22,472 nt of DNA from NCBI GenBank assembly GCA_029865675.1, contig JARXAU010000219.1, forward strand, positions 1 through 22,472, given 5' to 3'. Source of the stretch: Rhodoferax sp. (GTDB lineage: Bacteria > Pseudomonadota > Gammaproteobacteria > Burkholderiales > Burkholderiaceae_C). The notes beneath the pieces were generated by a model. The model had not been told where the DNA came from and did no database searches. It was given only the letters and a program-made list of their open reading frames with translations. This document shows positions 21,697-22,472 of the stretch, one piece after another (the stretch's first letter is position 1; each line of letters starts with the position of its first letter). Position numbers and translations under genes: made by a program.

Positions 21697-22446
21697 ATGA
21701 AAATTTTGGTACCCGTAAAACGTGTGGTCGACTACAACGTCAAGGTGCGCGTCAAGTCCGACGGCAGCGGCGTAGACATTGCCAACGTCAAGATGAGCAT
21801 GAACCCGTTTGACGAAATCGCCATTGAAGAAGCTGTGCGCCTGAAGGAAAAAGGCGTGGCCACCGAAGTCATCGCCGTGTCCTGCGGCGTGACCCAGTGC
21901 ACCGAAACCCTGCGCACCGCCATGGCCATTGGCGCCGACCGCGCCATATTGGTAGAGACCAGCGAAGAGCTGCAGCCGCTGGCCGTGGCCAAACTGCTCA
22001 AGGCGCTGATGGACAAAGAGCAGCCTGGCCTGGTGATTTTGGGCAAGCAAGCGATTGACGACGACTGCAACCAGACTGGCCAGATGCTCGCCGCCCTGAG
22101 CGACCGCCCCCAAGCCACCTTTGCCAGCAAGGTGGAAGTGGCTGACGGCAAAGCCCATGTCACCCGCGAAGTGGACGGCGGCTCCGAGACCTTGAGCCTC
22201 ACGCTGCCCGCCATCATCACCACCGACCTGCGCCTCAACGAGCCGCGCTACGTCACCTTGCCCAACATCATGAAGGCCAAGAAAAAGCAGCTCGACACCT
22301 TCACCCCTGCCGATTTGGGCGTGGACGTGAGCCCACGCATCAAGACCCTCAAGGTGGTAGAGCCCGCCGCCCGCGCCGCTGGCATCAAGGTGGCCGACGT
22401 GGCTGCCCTGGTGGACAAGCTGAAAAACGACGCCAAGGTCATCTGA
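21697..22446 (+). CDS. etfB: Electron transfer flavoprotein subunit beta
   Basis: This 249-residue subunit of the EtfAB heterodimer carries electrons from acyl-CoA dehydrogenases to ETF:ubiquinone oxidoreductase. The N terminus MKILVPVKRVVDYNVKVRVK is the family signature. Further landmarks are MNPFDEIAIEEAVRLKEKG, a Gly-Ala-Asp-Arg block (GADRAILVE), GKQAIDDDCNQTGQMLA (the nucleotide/ETF signature) and LRLNEPRYVTLPNIMKAKKK near the C terminus. Length is normal. ATG 21697 is preceded by GGAG at 21685-21688; an in-frame upstream start at 21664 would add an unrelated 11 residues and is rejected. etfA begins 20 bases after the stop. Confidence 0.97.
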   Translation: MKILVPVKRVVDYNVKVRVKSDGSGVDIANVKMSMNPFDEIAIEEAVRLKEKGVATEVIAVSCGVTQCTETLRTAMAIGADRAILVETSEELQPLAVAKLLKALMDKEQPGLVILGKQAIDDDCNQTGQMLAALSDRPQATFASKVEVADGKAHVTREVDGGSETLSLTLPAIITTDLRLNEPRYVTLPNIMKAKKKQLDTFTPADLGVDVSPRIKTLKVVEPAARAAGIKVADVAALVDKLKNDAKVI

Positions 22447-22466
22447 AACAAACAAAGGACATTTCC

Positions 22467-22472
22467 ATGAGC
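22467..22472 (+). CDS. etfA: Start of electron transfer flavoprotein subunit alpha, cut by the window edge
   Basis: Only ATGAGC (Met-Ser) is inside the window. It follows etfB by 20 bases with AAAGGA at 22454-22459 as ribosome-binding site. Assignment to etfA rests on the near-universal etfB-etfA order and not on protein sequence. Confidence 0.6.

Noticed and set aside
1..22472. Mobile element, prophage or CRISPR array
   Set aside because: I see no transposase, integrase, terminal repeats, target-site duplication or regularly spaced repeats.

Overview
The window looks like chromosome of a GC-rich betaproteobacterium, most likely Comamonadaceae (Rhodoferax, Polaromonas or Acidovorax-like). 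This rests on the protein families, dense gene packing and base composition. I see no rRNA, tRNA, CRISPR array, insertion sequence, integrase or phage gene.

Left part, bases 1-8788: mixed core genes. The end of a circularly permuted ATP-grasp gene is coupled to an alpha-E gene. Convergent to them are mltB (lytic transglycosylase) and a DUF808 membrane protein. Then come a Tat-exported PhoX-type alkaline phosphatase, a class II HDAC-family deacetylase behind a dyad-rich leader, and an MscS-type mechanosensitive channel.

Middle and right part, bases 8819-21401: this is the accessory-looking part and the best candidate for an undescribed pathway. Operon A (+) encodes an AMP-forming acyl-CoA ligase, a protein with an E/ExxH/E/ExxH di-iron pattern, a small membrane protein, a sulfatase and a formylglycine-generating enzyme (FGE). 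Facing it on the minus strand are an orphan LivK-like binding protein and a TetR regulator. Divergent from the regulator is operon B (+): a second sulfatase of the AtsA type, a beta-propeller-like protein and an EthA-like Baeyer-Villiger monooxygenase, each joined to the next by a 4-base start/stop overlap. The two operon promoter regions share the spaced motif AGTACA-N3-GTGTAT, once against a perfect extended -10 before the ligase gene and once between the TetR gene and the second sulfatase. My inference is one regulon, run by the local TetR protein, that removes sulfate from an organic ester, oxygenates the released carbon skeleton and activates the resulting acid as a CoA thioester. The substrate cannot be read from the sequence.

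Right edge: etfB and the first two codons of etfA, behind a regulatory region with two candidate operators. ETF takes electrons from acyl-CoA dehydrogenases, so it fits beside a CoA-dependent catabolic locus, but it is also a general housekeeping function.
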